Under the pieces are notes generated by a model. That model made no database searches and was not told the origin of the DNA. It saw only the letters and a list, made by a program, of their open reading frames with translations. From Carposina sasakii (Eukaryota; Arthropoda; Insecta; Lepidoptera; Carposinidae): 64,000 nt of DNA. The stretch is taken from positions 11,825,899 to 11,889,898 of the forward strand of contig CP053152.1 in the NCBI GenBank assembly GCA_014607495.2, read 5' to 3'. Below, piece after piece: positions 44,385-54,361 of the stretch. Within the stretch, counting starts at the first letter, position 1; every line of letters starts with the position of its first letter. The position numbers were made by a program, and so were the translations under genes.

Positions 44385-44660
44385 GTTGAGATGTACAAGT
44401 TCCGTTAGTAGTGACAGGTGGTCAGCCCATCGCCTACAAAATACCAAGACCCTCTTGTCCCTCTACTGACTTGTACAGTATGCCCGGGAAGAGAAGCAGC
44501 TATAGTATTATACGTTTTTTTTCACTCCCAGAGAAGCATAGAAGTCAACTATACCCTCAAAATTGGTCAGAAGTGGCACCATGAGGTTTTATTGGCCCTT
44601 GATGATCTGCCTACCCCGTAAGGGATAAAGGCGTGATTATATGTATGTATGTGTAAAAAA
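44385..44660 (+). repeat. Retroelement repeat, long copy
   Basis: 'ttagtagtgacaggtggtca', 'tgtacagtatgcccgggaag' and 'tcagaagtggcaccatgagg' are all shared with the reverse-order copy at 61665-61890. It ends in a TATG-repeat tail. Confidence 0.75.
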
Positions 44661-44817
44661 AATATATGTTGCTACTGGTCTAAGTAATACCTATTTCAAG
44701 TTTCGTCGTGAATAATATTGCGTCTTGCTAGGTAAATAATGAGATATTCACAAACAAATTATAGGTTTAGGTACATAAAGTTATGGGCCTTTATGTCGGG
44801 CTTTTTAAATCTACTTA

Positions 44818-44926
44818 TAAAAATGTCAGGAACTGGGTTTAATATCATACGACTTGTTGTCATACAGTACGAACTTCATTCCACGCGATTAGGAGCACTC
44901 GTGACCACCAATGTAACCTCGGGATT
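44818..44926 (+). repeat. 109-bp direct repeat, left copy
   Basis: From 'taaaaatgtcaggaactggg' to 'gtaacctcgggatt'. Identical by eye, and in length, to 54253-54361. It lies immediately left of the Helitron block. Confidence 0.95.
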
Positions 44927-45176
44927 TTTAAAACGAAAAACCGACTTCCTCCCCTATGAGCCAAAACTCGAGCTTACTAAGTACACCAAAAAGAGTTCCA
45001 GTATCTCAACTGGTTCTTAAACCTGGTTATGATTATGTACTTACAAATAAGAGTACAAAATAGGTTTCGTGAAACCAAGATAAATGAGCCCAAACTCCGC
45101 TCCGTTTCGTATGATAACAAAATGCTATGTAATAAGCAAATGCGCTTAAACTGGAGGGGCTTTCTAGTAGACATTC

Positions 45177-45423
45177 TACAGGATGTAACAAAAGGGGTAT
45201 GTTAAGCGAAATGCTATGAAAATAGCCCACTGTAGAGAATCTATACTCTATAAAAAAAATTGAGAATTTGTTTATTTTTCAGATAGTATGGAGAATTCCT
45301 AAATTACTCAGGAATATTCATACAGTCTTGAATAATTAAGTTGTAATTTCAAGTAGGTATCTGTGAATACGTTCTCTATAGTGAGATCTTCGCTTAACAT
45401 ACCCCTTCTGTTACACCCGTATA
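45177..45423. mobile_element. MITE family D, complete copy inside the Helitron leader
   Basis: Ends are TACAGGATGTAACAAAAGG and the reverse complement of a TACGGGTGTAACAGAAGG-like end, each followed by 'ggtatgttaagcga' or its inverse. It is about 247 bp. A relic is at 6570-6759. Confidence 0.8.
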
Positions 45424-45939
45424 AGAGTTCCAATGTCTCTCATCTGGATCCATCATCGGACCCTTGTAATTATTAGGTTTCGTCTAACCAAGATAAATAT
45501 GATCAAAACCGAAGGAGTACCTATATGAAACTATTTCACTAACAATAAAGTACTTAGTTCTGAATTCAAATTCAAATACACGATAAATCTAATAATTGAT
45601 GCACATTATGATAATTTTTACTGCGAGCCGTAATCAATAAAAAATTCGAAACTCAAATTTAAAACATTGGTATTTCACATATAGAACAGCGGCTGTGGAT
45701 GAGAAAGGGAAAATTCTTAAGTGATCAACCTGATGTCGGGCAGACGAATGAGGTCAGACGTCGTTTACGGTTGTCTCCGATATCTCAAATTTCTATGCGA
45801 TTGTACCTATGCTTTAATATTTTTTTCTCTAATGTAAAATTATATAGTCTGGTGCTATGGTCTGGTGTTGTTTATTGATGAATAATTTGACTCCGTGGTC
45901 TGTGTAATTCTCTAAAAGTTGGTTTAAAAAAAACTAAAT

Positions 45940-46345
45940 TTAAATAGGTTTAGGGCGTTTAGATTACCAACTTTACTTTCTCTATTAAAATTGTTAATGG
46001 TTGTAGTTCCACATTATAGATTTAGCTCATTTATTCATATGTTCGTTCATTTGTAAATAGGTACCTGGAGGTGCCGTGATCTATGCAATTAATTGTCTCA
46101 AAGTTCATTTAAAAATAAGTATTATTTATGCTTGTTTTGGTTATTTTTAAATAGGTTTAGGATGTTTAGGTTGGGTTAGATTATAATTCTCTATTAAAAT
46201 TGTAATTGGCTGCGGTAGATTTAGCTCTTATCTGTGTCATAAATCCTCTCAAAGTGTAGTATTTAGATTTATTCCACAAAACATAGGTTTGTTCATTTAT
46301 AAAATACCTGGTTTTACAAAGTTTTTATTATTTTAAATAGGTTTA
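45940..46345 (+). repeat. Duplicated block in the Helitron leader
   Basis: 'aaataggtttag' plus 'tctctattaaaattgt' and 'tagatttagctc' occur at 45940-46030 and again at 46150-46230, with a third partial copy near 46335. Non-coding. Confidence 0.6.
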
Positions 46346-46702
46346 GTTACTAGACTGAGCTATTTTGCTATAAGCAGTTGTGTTCATTTTGTAAATTTAT
46401 AGAATTACTGATTTCTGTATGTACCTACATACATATTACGTGTTGGAGCTGAGTATATAATATATGTTCTGTTGTACCAATATAAAATTTTCTTGAAAAA
46501 AGAGATAAGTATTACGTAAATTGAAGTAGGTAAATTAAAAACAAAATTACATACCTGTATTAATATTATTTAGTGGTTAATAGTGTACTTTAATTATAGG
46601 TTTCCTTGAAGTAGGTTATTATTTTGTTGAAATTTGTTTTATCTGTTGCTTTGTAGTTTAATTTGTTTATTGATTTTTTATTTCTTACTGAATAAAATAA
46701 AT

Positions 46703-47179
46703 ATGGGAAGACCAACTAAACGCGCTGCTCATATGAGACAGCGCCGTTTAAATGAGACGAACTCAGAAAGGGACAAACGCCTATCTCTAAATAAAATATC
46801 GAATTCTAAGGCTATTTTAAAAGAAAATAGTGAACTGCGAGATAAGAGATTATCTAAAATGCGGGGTTACATTACAAGAATATTAAATAATGAAAACAGC
46901 GAAAGACGTGACCACCGTCTCAACTTAATCCGAAATCGCCTTTCTAATGAAACGGAAGAGGAATGTGCCCATCGTCTCAGTTTGAACCGCGAGCGTTTAT
47001 CTAATGAGACGGAGGAGCAACGTACCCACCGTCTCAGCCTAATATACAATCGCTTATCTAATGAGACGGAGGAGCAACGTGCCCATCGTCTCAGCCTAAT
47101 ACACGAGCGCTTATCTAATGAGACGGAGGGCAAGTACCCACCGAGCAATCGCTTATCTAATGAGACCAACCGTCTCTAA
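46703..47179 (+). CDS. N-terminal part of the Helitron protein, cut by a frame break
   Basis: It starts at ATG 46703 (MGRPTKRAAHMRQRRLNET), the typical basic start of arthropod Helitron proteins. It continues through RLSLN-type units into three full 19-residue repeats before stopping at 47177. The main frame (47268-53147) lies in a different phase and lacks such a start, so this is most likely the original N-terminus, separated by the scrambled repeat at 47110-47213. Confidence 0.7.
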   Translation: MGRPTKRAAHMRQRRLNETNSERDKRLSLNKISNSKAILKENSELRDKRLSKMRGYITRILNNENSERRDHRLNLIRNRLSNETEEECAHRLSLNRERLSNETEEQRTHRLSLIYNRLSNETEEQRAHRLSLIHERLSNETEGKYPPSNRLSNETNRL

Positions 47180-47870
47180 TGCACGAGCGCCTAATAATAT
47201 CGTCTAGCCAATACACGAGCGCTTATCTAATGAGACGGAGGAGCAACGTGCCCATCGTCTCAGCCTAATGCACGAGCGCTTATCTAATGAGACGGAGGAG
47301 CAACGTGCCCATCGTCTCAGCCTAATACACGAGCGCTTATCTAATGAGACGGAGGAGCAACATGCCCATCGTCTCAGCCTAATGCACGAGCGCTTATCTA
47401 ATGAGACGGAGGAGCAACGTGCCCATCGTCTCAGCCTAATACACGAGCGCTTATCTAATGAGACGGAGGAGCAACATGCCCATCGTCTCAGCCTAATGCA
47501 CGAGCGCTTATCTAATGAGACGGAGGAGCAACGTGCCCATCGTCTCAGCCTAATACACGAGCGCTTATCTAATGAGACGGAGGAGCAACGTGCCCATCGT
47601 CTCAGCCTAATGCACGAGCGCTTATCTATTGAGACGGAGGAGCAACGTGCCCATCGTCTCAGCCTAATACACGAGCGCTTATCTAATGAGACGGAGGAGC
47701 AACGTGCCCATCGTCTCAGTCTAATACACGAGCGCTTATCTAATGAGACGGAGGAGCAACGTGCCCATCGTTTCAGCTTGATAAACGAGCGTCTATCAAA
47801 TGAGACGGAGGAACAACGTGCCCATCGTCTTGGTTTGATCAGTGAACGTTTATCGAATGAAACGCCCGAA
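46930..47870 (+). repeat. 57-bp minisatellite encoding a 19-residue repeat
   Basis: Three clean units precede the scrambled block and about eleven follow it, each encoding a variant of LSNETEEQRAHRLSLIHER. Units alternate in two positions (CGT/CAT and ATG/ATA codons), which shows a 114-bp higher-order period and recent expansion. The repeat is predicted to be a long charged helix. Confidence 0.93.
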
Positions 47871-50800
47871 GATCGTTTGATTCGACTATGTTTAATGAGA
47901 CAAAACAGTCATGTTCGTAGGAACATAACAAATGAACAATCATTTCAAATATCTATCAATGTTTACGCCGACGTTTCATGCGCTGTTTGTAAAAGAACTA
48001 TTTATCCTCAACAGCGTCTCAAATTACAAACATCTGTGTATAGTACACTGTTACCCCAAGAATTAGTTTCTTTGGGTACAATAACTACGTGCTCCCGCTG
48101 TTATATTAATATTAGGAAAAGAAAAGTTCCATCAACTGCTTATTGGAATAAAATGATGCCGGCAGAAATACCGCCTGTATTAGCCAATTTGACGAGCATT
48201 GAAGAACGTTTTTTATGTCGTATTATACCGTTTCTAAAGATTGTCAAACTTAATAACCGCTTTAGTCAAAATTGGTGTGAGGGCCAGGTCGTTTTATTTG
48301 CAAAGGATATTATAGAAATTGCTGAGCAGTTGCCTCTGACACCAAACCAAGCTGGTTTAGTATTGGTTGTGGAAAGTCTCGAGAATCTTTCATACGCTAA
48401 GGAATTTGTCGTGGATATGCAAAAATTAAATCTAGCTTTAACTTGGTTAATTTCTAACAATCATCTTTACAGAGATGTTAAAGCGCATTTTGATACTACG
48501 CCGAGCATTACTCCGTTAATACAAATAGCTGAAAATTCTATTTCAGAAGAAGTTGGCGTTCCCTCAGAAACTCTTACCAACCACTATGTAAATTTAAATG
48601 AAAATAAGGCAATATTACGAGGATCATTTCACCAAGGTAATTTACAATTCAATGCATCCCGGGATAAACAATGCACCGGGATAGCGGCTGTTGCTTGTGT
48701 AGTATTCAATATATTAAATCCAAACGAGTGGACCAGAAGTGATATCGATCATATTCTTATTATTGGCGATAAGTACTATAATGACTGCCTTGCTGCGAGA
48801 GTAAATCCTGCCCTCGGAGAAGTAAACCGTGACTACCTAGCTCTGAGAGATCTTTTACCAAGAATAATATATAACAGACAAAATGTAGGGATCACAGTTC
48901 TTGAAAAAACTAACTTTAACGGTCACATTGATATTAATAATAGTTCTTCTGGCTTCCCTAACCTAAAAACAGCTATCAAAAGATTTTTTAGACATCATTC
49001 TAACGGAATACTTACAGCAAACGCCGTCTCGGTGGCAATACACTGCAGTACTTTCGCTGAAAATAATAGATATTGGTTGTTTGACTCCCATGCACGTGGT
49101 CCCAAAGGTGCTCCAGCACCCAGGAATGGTTCCGCTTGTTGCATACGCTTTAGTGACTTAGATGATCTACATGCAATTTTACGACGTAATTTATTTGTAC
49201 CCTCCGCTGAAGTAGGTAATCTTCATGATAATGTTAATGTCTATTCCTTAACAGCGTTAATAGTAGATATAGAAAACCAATTTTCTAGACCAGTAGTAAA
49301 TCAATCGGCAACAGAGAGTCCAACCTATACACCACACAACGATTCCCAAACACCAAAACAAGTAATAGAGTTTTTTAAAAAAACTACCGAGGAAGCAAGG
49401 CGTGAACAAAAAATACAATTACCATTACAATCGGTATTAGTAAATATTGAAAGTCCAACATATACACCAAATAGTATTGAAAGTCCAACATATACACCAT
49501 ATAACAATTCCTTTCAACCAACAATGCAAGTTATGAATTCTCCCAATATACGAGTAATAAATAATACAGCATCAATCCAGGAATCTAGTCGTGAATCTGT
49601 ATTTCCAATACATAATTCCTTAGAGGTCATTTACGAATCAACAAACATGCTACGAAACCTAGACGATAATATACCTAATTTAGAAACTGTTGTCAGAATG
49701 AATAGTTCTTCAACAGATACAATTAGATTGGCTGCAATTTCTCGGAAAACTGCACCACCCTTGAATTTGGATCATGAGCGGCGCATGGAGGAGTTGTGTT
49801 GGTTCTTTCTATATCCAGATGGTAAGAATGGCTTTGGTGAGGAGAGAGAAATTTCAGTTACTCCTTTGGATTACTTCCAACATCGGGTAATGAGTGGAGA
49901 CAAGAGGTTCAACAGGAATGAGTATTTATTTTATGCTCTATCTATTGTTGAATATTTTCGTACTAAATCAAGTGTTTCTGTATCATGTAGAATGCGCCAA
50001 GGTCATGGCGAGCAGATACCTCATGGGCTTGTGGATAATATTCATCTTACTATGCGAAACATCAGAGGATCAGCGGCATATTGGCAGAAATGTTCATCTG
50101 AATTGATTGCAATGGTTAGAACTTTAGGGCCGCCAACGTGGTTTTTAACATTTTCTTGCAATGATTTAAATTGGCCAGACATGATGAAAGCATTGTTAAT
50201 CGCCGATGGACGTGATTATTCTGATACCGAACATCTGACATTTCCGGAGCGCATAGATTTAGTGCAGAGATATCCGGTAGTAGTAGCAAGACAGTTTACA
50301 TTGCGGGTTAATGCTCTTATGCGATTCCTAAAGAATAATCATGATTGCTTGGGTGGTCCTATTGAAGACTTTTGGTACCGAGTAGAATTCCAAAATCGCG
50401 GCAGTCCACATCTGCACATGCTAGTGTGGTGTAGCAATGTTCCTGAATTCTCTACTCTACAGGGAATACACGTAATTGAAGAGGTTGTTTCTTGCTCATT
50501 AACACCTCACGATCCTGTGTTGCGCAAATTAGTCGAGGATTTACAGGTACATAAACACACTGCTACATGTAAAAAAAACCGCCAAAGCGATGGTTGCCGC
50601 TTTGGTTTCCCTAGACCAGTTAGTAATAAGACCGTTTGCTTGAGCCCGGATGAAGCACTGGCTAACAATGGACGATTCTGTATGTTGAAAAGAACCTCAG
50701 AAGAATCGATGGTTAATAATTATAATGCAGTTCTTTTAGGTATATGGAGGGGAAATATCGATGTACAACCATGTGGTAGTGTCGCTGCTGTTGCCTACTA

Positions 50801-53147
50801 CGTCGCAAAATATGCGAGTAAAGGCGAGCCACATAATATAGGTGATGTAGTTCGAGAGGCAATATCGAAAGCAAAAAGACAAGGTGGTGATGTCTGGCAA
50901 CAGCTGTTTTCAGTGTCGATGGTCATTTTAAATCAACGGTTGGTAAGCGCACCAGAATGTGCATACAGATTATGCCATCTACCGTTGAAAATGTCGTCGC
51001 GAAAATGCGTGTTTGTCAACAGTTGTAGGCCGGAAGAACGCTTTAGACTTTTAAGATTTGACAACGATGAAACCGGTATACACAATAACATTTTTGATCG
51101 GTACGTATTACGTCCGAACAACCTGGACGACTTAAGCCTTGCGGAATTTGCCATCCGATATGAAACTATATCTAACACATTATGGTCAGAGGATGATGGT
51201 GATGCTGAGCTCAGAGACGATGATATAACACCTGTGAAGTATATAACATTGCACGACAATACCAGAATGCGTGTAAGAAACAAGCCCGCTGTATTACGTA
51301 ATCGCTACTACACAATTAACAGTGACAAAGAATCATATTATTATAGTTTAATAGTGTGCCACATACCATTCCGTCATGAAGGCGAATTATTGATAGAAAA
51401 GGAAACCGCTGAAGTCTGTTTTATAAGGCGCCAAAGAGATTTTCGCCCCTTACAAGGTAATGTTAGCGCAGAACAATTCACCCATGCTGAGCAACTTATT
51501 CAACAGGCTCTCGCTCAAGTTACAGCACTCAATGCTGCGCGTGATACATACTCGTATATCGATAACGCTCCCATGTTATGTATTGACGAAGAAACGTTAA
51601 ATGACGAAGATTCATTTTGCGAAGATATAGGAGAACGAGCCGTGATGCCAAACGAACTATTTCTAGAAAATATTCGCGGATTAAATATCCAACAGAGAGA
51701 CTTATTTCAAAGAATCTCTACAACAATTGAGAACGATTTGCACACACTACAAAGTCAGCTGTTACTTTTTATAACGGGTGGAGCAGGTAGTGGTAAATCG
51801 TTCCTATTGAAATTGATTGTGGAGCATATTAAGCGCTGTTATGCACCAACTGTAGATACACTGCTAAAGCCGAATTTTGTGGAGGTTGGATCTTTGACTG
51901 GAGTAGCGGCTCGTCAGGTATTTGGCAAAACCCTTCATAGTATTTTCTTGCTGCCAATTGAGAAAGGAAATACTATGACATACAAAAAAATTACCGGCCA
52001 AAGACTTGAAAGTGAAAGACGTAGATGGCGGTATACAAAATGGCTCATCATAGATGAAATTTCTATGGTGTCCTATGAAAACCTAAGAATTATCCATCTA
52101 CGTCTTCAGGAGTATAAAAACAACGACAAATTGTTCGGTGGCCTCTTTATTTTGCTCTTTGGTGATATTTTTCAGCTTCCTCCGGTGAAAGGCCACTGGT
52201 GTTTTATGCAGCCACCTTGGTTCTCAGCGGAAATTAATTTGTGGCATCAATTTTCTCTTTGTGAACTGACAATAAATATGCGACAGTGCAATGATACCGA
52301 GTTTATAAACTTATTGAACAGTTTACGGGTAGGTGAACTGACGACTGCACAGCTGGAGCTACTTTGCGAGCGGAGACATGTGCCCTTAAATGGCGAATTC
52401 GCGGATGGAGTCGCTGTACGTATTTTCCCTACGGTTAGACAAGTCAACGCATATAATGACAATATGAGCAAGGAAAATGCAAAGAGACACCACACATACC
52501 AAATAAATGCTATAGACCAGTCTCGCAAAGCAGCTACGTATGGCAAGAAACCACCAGATAGTGTTATTCCCAAAGACGCTAATAACTGTGGTGGTTTCTT
52601 GTCATCAATAAAAATAGGCGTAGAATCGCGAATAATGTTAAGACGTAATATTTCCGTCTCTGAAGGACTTGTGAATGGAGCTATGGGTATTGTAAAAAAA
52701 ATTAAGTGGCCGGCTTTAAGGAGAGAACAACTCGAGGATGGGGAGTTACCCGAAGCTGTGTACGTCAAATTTGATGACCAAACTATAGGCCTTAGGCTAA
52801 AAGATAGTGACGGTTGCATACCCATAGCACCATCAAGTACCACGTTCCAAGCTAAAAGGGGCTACGGAGATATGGAGCGTCGTATGTTGCCTCTAATATT
52901 AAGCTGGGCAGTCACTGTCCATAAACTTCAAGGTACGACACTCGAGAGAGCTGTGATAGATCTTGGTAAAAAAAATTTTGCTAAAGGGCAACTATATGTT
53001 GCATTAAGCCGTGTACGAAGTTTAGAAGGCATAGTATTGTCAGATTTAGATACCAGCAAATTATTAAATCGGCCACATGACGAAAGGGCACTGAGAGAAA
53101 TGACTAGGCTTCGAAATTTCACGTCTGACAATATAAGCAACATATAA
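47268..53147 (+). CDS. Helitron Rep-helicase with C76-like peptidase domain, 1959 aa
   Basis: Order of parts: 19-residue helical repeats (1-205); Cys4 zinc motif (C238, C241, C275, C278); a domain with QC at 469 and FDSH at 605-608, resembling C76-type cysteine peptidases (Cys, and Asp-x-His); a low-complexity linker with ESPTYTP repeats (about 680-760); Helitron_like_N region; HUH endonuclease with PHLH (H1048, H1050) and the tyrosine motif YYVAKY (Y1177, Y1178, Y1182); then a Pif1-type superfamily 1 helicase with Walker A GGAGSGKS (1504-1511), DEIS at 1596-1599 and TVHKLQG near 1883. The HUH domain nicks and joins DNA ends and the helicase unwinds, together driving rolling-circle transposition. 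Every catalytic motif is intact. The ATG at 47268 lies within the repeat; the likely true start is 46703, in another frame. Confidence 0.93.
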   Translation: MHERLSNETEEQRAHRLSLIHERLSNETEEQHAHRLSLMHERLSNETEEQRAHRLSLIHERLSNETEEQHAHRLSLMHERLSNETEEQRAHRLSLIHERLSNETEEQRAHRLSLMHERLSIETEEQRAHRLSLIHERLSNETEEQRAHRLSLIHERLSNETEEQRAHRFSLINERLSNETEEQRAHRLGLISERLSNETPEDRLIRLCLMRQNSHVRRNITNEQSFQISINVYADVSCAVCKRTIYPQQRLKLQTSVYSTLLPQELVSLGTITTCSRCYINIRKRKVPSTAYWNKMMPAEIPPVLANLTSIEERFLCRIIPFLKIVKLNNRFSQNWCEGQVVLFAKDIIEIAEQLPLTPNQAGLVLVVESLENLSYAKEFVVDMQKLNLALTWLISNNHLYRDVKAHFDTTPSITPLIQIAENSISEEVGVPSETLTNHYVNLNENKAILRGSFHQGNLQFNASRDKQCTGIAAVACVVFNILNPNEWTRSDIDHILIIGDKYYNDCLAARVNPALGEVNRDYLALRDLLPRIIYNRQNVGITVLEKTNFNGHIDINNSSSGFPNLKTAIKRFFRHHSNGILTANAVSVAIHCSTFAENNRYWLFDSHARGPKGAPAPRNGSACCIRFSDLDDLHAILRRNLFVPSAEVGNLHDNVNVYSLTALIVDIENQFSRPVVNQSATESPTYTPHNDSQTPKQVIEFFKKTTEEARREQKIQLPLQSVLVNIESPTYTPNSIESPTYTPYNNSFQPTMQVMNSPNIRVINNTASIQESSRESVFPIHNSLEVIYESTNMLRNLDDNIPNLETVVRMNSSSTDTIRLAAISRKTAPPLNLDHERRMEELCWFFLYPDGKNGFGEEREISVTPLDYFQHRVMSGDKRFNRNEYLFYALSIVEYFRTKSSVSVSCRMRQGHGEQIPHGLVDNIHLTMRNIRGSAAYWQKCSSELIAMVRTLGPPTWFLTFSCNDLNWPDMMKALLIADGRDYSDTEHLTFPERIDLVQRYPVVVARQFTLRVNALMRFLKNNHDCLGGPIEDFWYRVEFQNRGSPHLHMLVWCSNVPEFSTLQGIHVIEEVVSCSLTPHDPVLRKLVEDLQVHKHTATCKKNRQSDGCRFGFPRPVSNKTVCLSPDEALANNGRFCMLKRTSEESMVNNYNAVLLGIWRGNIDVQPCGSVAAVAYYVAKYASKGEPHNIGDVVREAISKAKRQGGDVWQQLFSVSMVILNQRLVSAPECAYRLCHLPLKMSSRKCVFVNSCRPEERFRLLRFDNDETGIHNNIFDRYVLRPNNLDDLSLAEFAIRYETISNTLWSEDDGDAELRDDDITPVKYITLHDNTRMRVRNKPAVLRNRYYTINSDKESYYYSLIVCHIPFRHEGELLIEKETAEVCFIRRQRDFRPLQGNVSAEQFTHAEQLIQQALAQVTALNAARDTYSYIDNAPMLCIDEETLNDEDSFCEDIGERAVMPNELFLENIRGLNIQQRDLFQRISTTIENDLHTLQSQLLLFITGGAGSGKSFLLKLIVEHIKRCYAPTVDTLLKPNFVEVGSLTGVAARQVFGKTLHSIFLLPIEKGNTMTYKKITGQRLESERRRWRYTKWLIIDEISMVSYENLRIIHLRLQEYKNNDKLFGGLFILLFGDIFQLPPVKGHWCFMQPPWFSAEINLWHQFSLCELTINMRQCNDTEFINLLNSLRVGELTTAQLELLCERRHVPLNGEFADGVAVRIFPTVRQVNAYNDNMSKENAKRHHTYQINAIDQSRKAATYGKKPPDSVIPKDANNCGGFLSSIKIGVESRIMLRRNISVSEGLVNGAMGIVKKIKWPALRREQLEDGELPEAVYVKFDDQTIGLRLKDSDGCIPIAPSSTTFQAKRGYGDMERRMLPLILSWAVTVHKLQGTTLERAVIDLGKKNFAKGQLYVALSRVRSLEGIVLSDLDTSKLLNRPHDERALREMTRLRNFTSDNISNI

Positions 53148-53270
53148 TTACACTCCTTCTTCCTGTTCCCGATAATTTGGGGTCGGTGCAATATGTAGGT
53201 ACTCTTCTTTCATTCATCCCTAAGATCTGTCATCTCATTATTCTCATCTCTACCTCTTCCTTACCTACCA
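53148..53270 (-). repeat. Reversed LINE 3' tail in the Helitron trailer
   Basis: 'tttggggtcggtgcaata' and 'ctacctcttccttacc' are the inverse of the tail of the LINE at 63404-63850. It joins directly to the trailer repeat at 'ccataggggg'. Confidence 0.75.
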
Positions 53271-54215
53271 TAGGGGGATTTTGTTACTAAAAAGTTACAA
53301 TATCTGTTTTTCGGCTGCTCCATCATCAGACCCTCGTTTCCTTTATATTATGTGTAGCTGACCAAGATTCTCTATAAAATTTCTAAAAACGGACTACTCG
53401 TGCCTTTTATATTTGAGGATATCCCTAGATTCCTTACAGATTCCATCATCAAATATTATGTTTTATATGTAGGTGATCAAAACGCTCAATAAAAGTATAA
53501 AAACAGACTACATGTGCCTACAATATTCGAGGATTGCCCTCGATTTCTCCAAGATCCCATCATCAGATCCTGATGTGGTGAATATGGGACCAACCTGGAA
53601 GTATACCATGACCAACTATTAAAAAAAATTGAGATCGGTTCATAAATGACGGAGTTCTGAGGTAACACACATAAAACATAAAAAAAAGGCTTAACGCAAC
53701 ATATAATTTCACGACTAAACACAATTATCTTCATCTTCATAAGCCTATTGCAGTCCACTACTGGACGTAGGCCTCCCCCTGCCATAGGGGGATTTTGTTA
53801 CTAAAAAGTTCCACTATCTGTTTTTCGGCGGCTCCATCATCAGACCCTCGTTTCCTTTATATTATGTGTAGCTGACCAAAATTCTCTATAAAAATCTAAA
53901 AACGGACTACTCGTGCCTTTTATATTTGAGGATATCCCTCGATTCCTTACAGATTCCATCATCAGATGTTATGTTTTATGTGTAGGTGATCAAAACGCTC
54001 AGTAAAAGTATAAAAACAGACTACATGTGCCTACAATATTCGAGGATTGCCCTCGATTTCTCCAAGATCCCATCATTAGATCCTGATGTGGTGAATATGG
54101 GACCAACCTGGAAGTATACCATGACCAACTATAAAAAAAAATTGAAATCGGTTCATAAACGACGGAGTTCTGAGGTAACACACATTAAAAAAAAAAAAAA
54201 AAAAAAAAAAAAACA
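53271..54215 (+). repeat. About 420-bp direct duplication in the Helitron 3' region
   Basis: Copy 1 (about 53271-53685) and copy 2 (about 53784-54200) share 'gattttgttactaaaaagtt', 'ctccatcatcagaccctcgt' and 'gagttctgaggtaacacaca' in order, with few differences. Between them sits a reversed LINE tail ('cagtccactactggacgtag', 53740-53780). Copy 2 ends in a run of about 28 A (54187-54213). Confidence 0.88.
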
Positions 54216-54252
54216 TACAGACGAATTGATAACCTCTCTTTTTGAAGTCGGT

Positions 54253-54361
54253 TAAAAATGTCAGGAACTGGGTTTAATATCATACGACTTGTTGTCATAC
54301 AGTACGAACTTCATTCCACGCGATTAGGAGCACTCGTGACCACCAATGTAACCTCGGGATT
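54253..54361 (+). repeat. 109-bp direct repeat, right copy
   Basis: Exact partner of 44818-44926, immediately after GAAGTCGGT. Confidence 0.95.

Larger units (their letters stand above)
44927..54252 (+). mobile_element. Autonomous-type Helitron (about 9.3 kb)
   Basis: The block encodes a Rep-helicase protein (see 47268-53147). It begins with AAAACGAAAAACCGACTTC-like sequence and ends GAAGTCGGT, an imperfect inverted pair. Inverted subterminal repeats are known in the Helitron2/Helentron branch. No apurinic-endonuclease domain, typical of Helentrons, is seen. The leader (44927-46700) contains a MITE and duplicated blocks. The trailer (53148-54252) contains a duplicated 420-bp segment. Exact ends are inferred from the flanking 109-bp repeats and are uncertain. 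Confidence 0.75.

Noticed and set aside
46867..47169. 100-codon minus-strand frame made of repeats
   Set aside because: It is the reverse reading of the 57-bp minisatellite; the plus strand is the coding one.
52247..52843. 198-codon open frame on the minus strand
   Set aside because: Antisense shadow of the helicase region of the Helitron gene.
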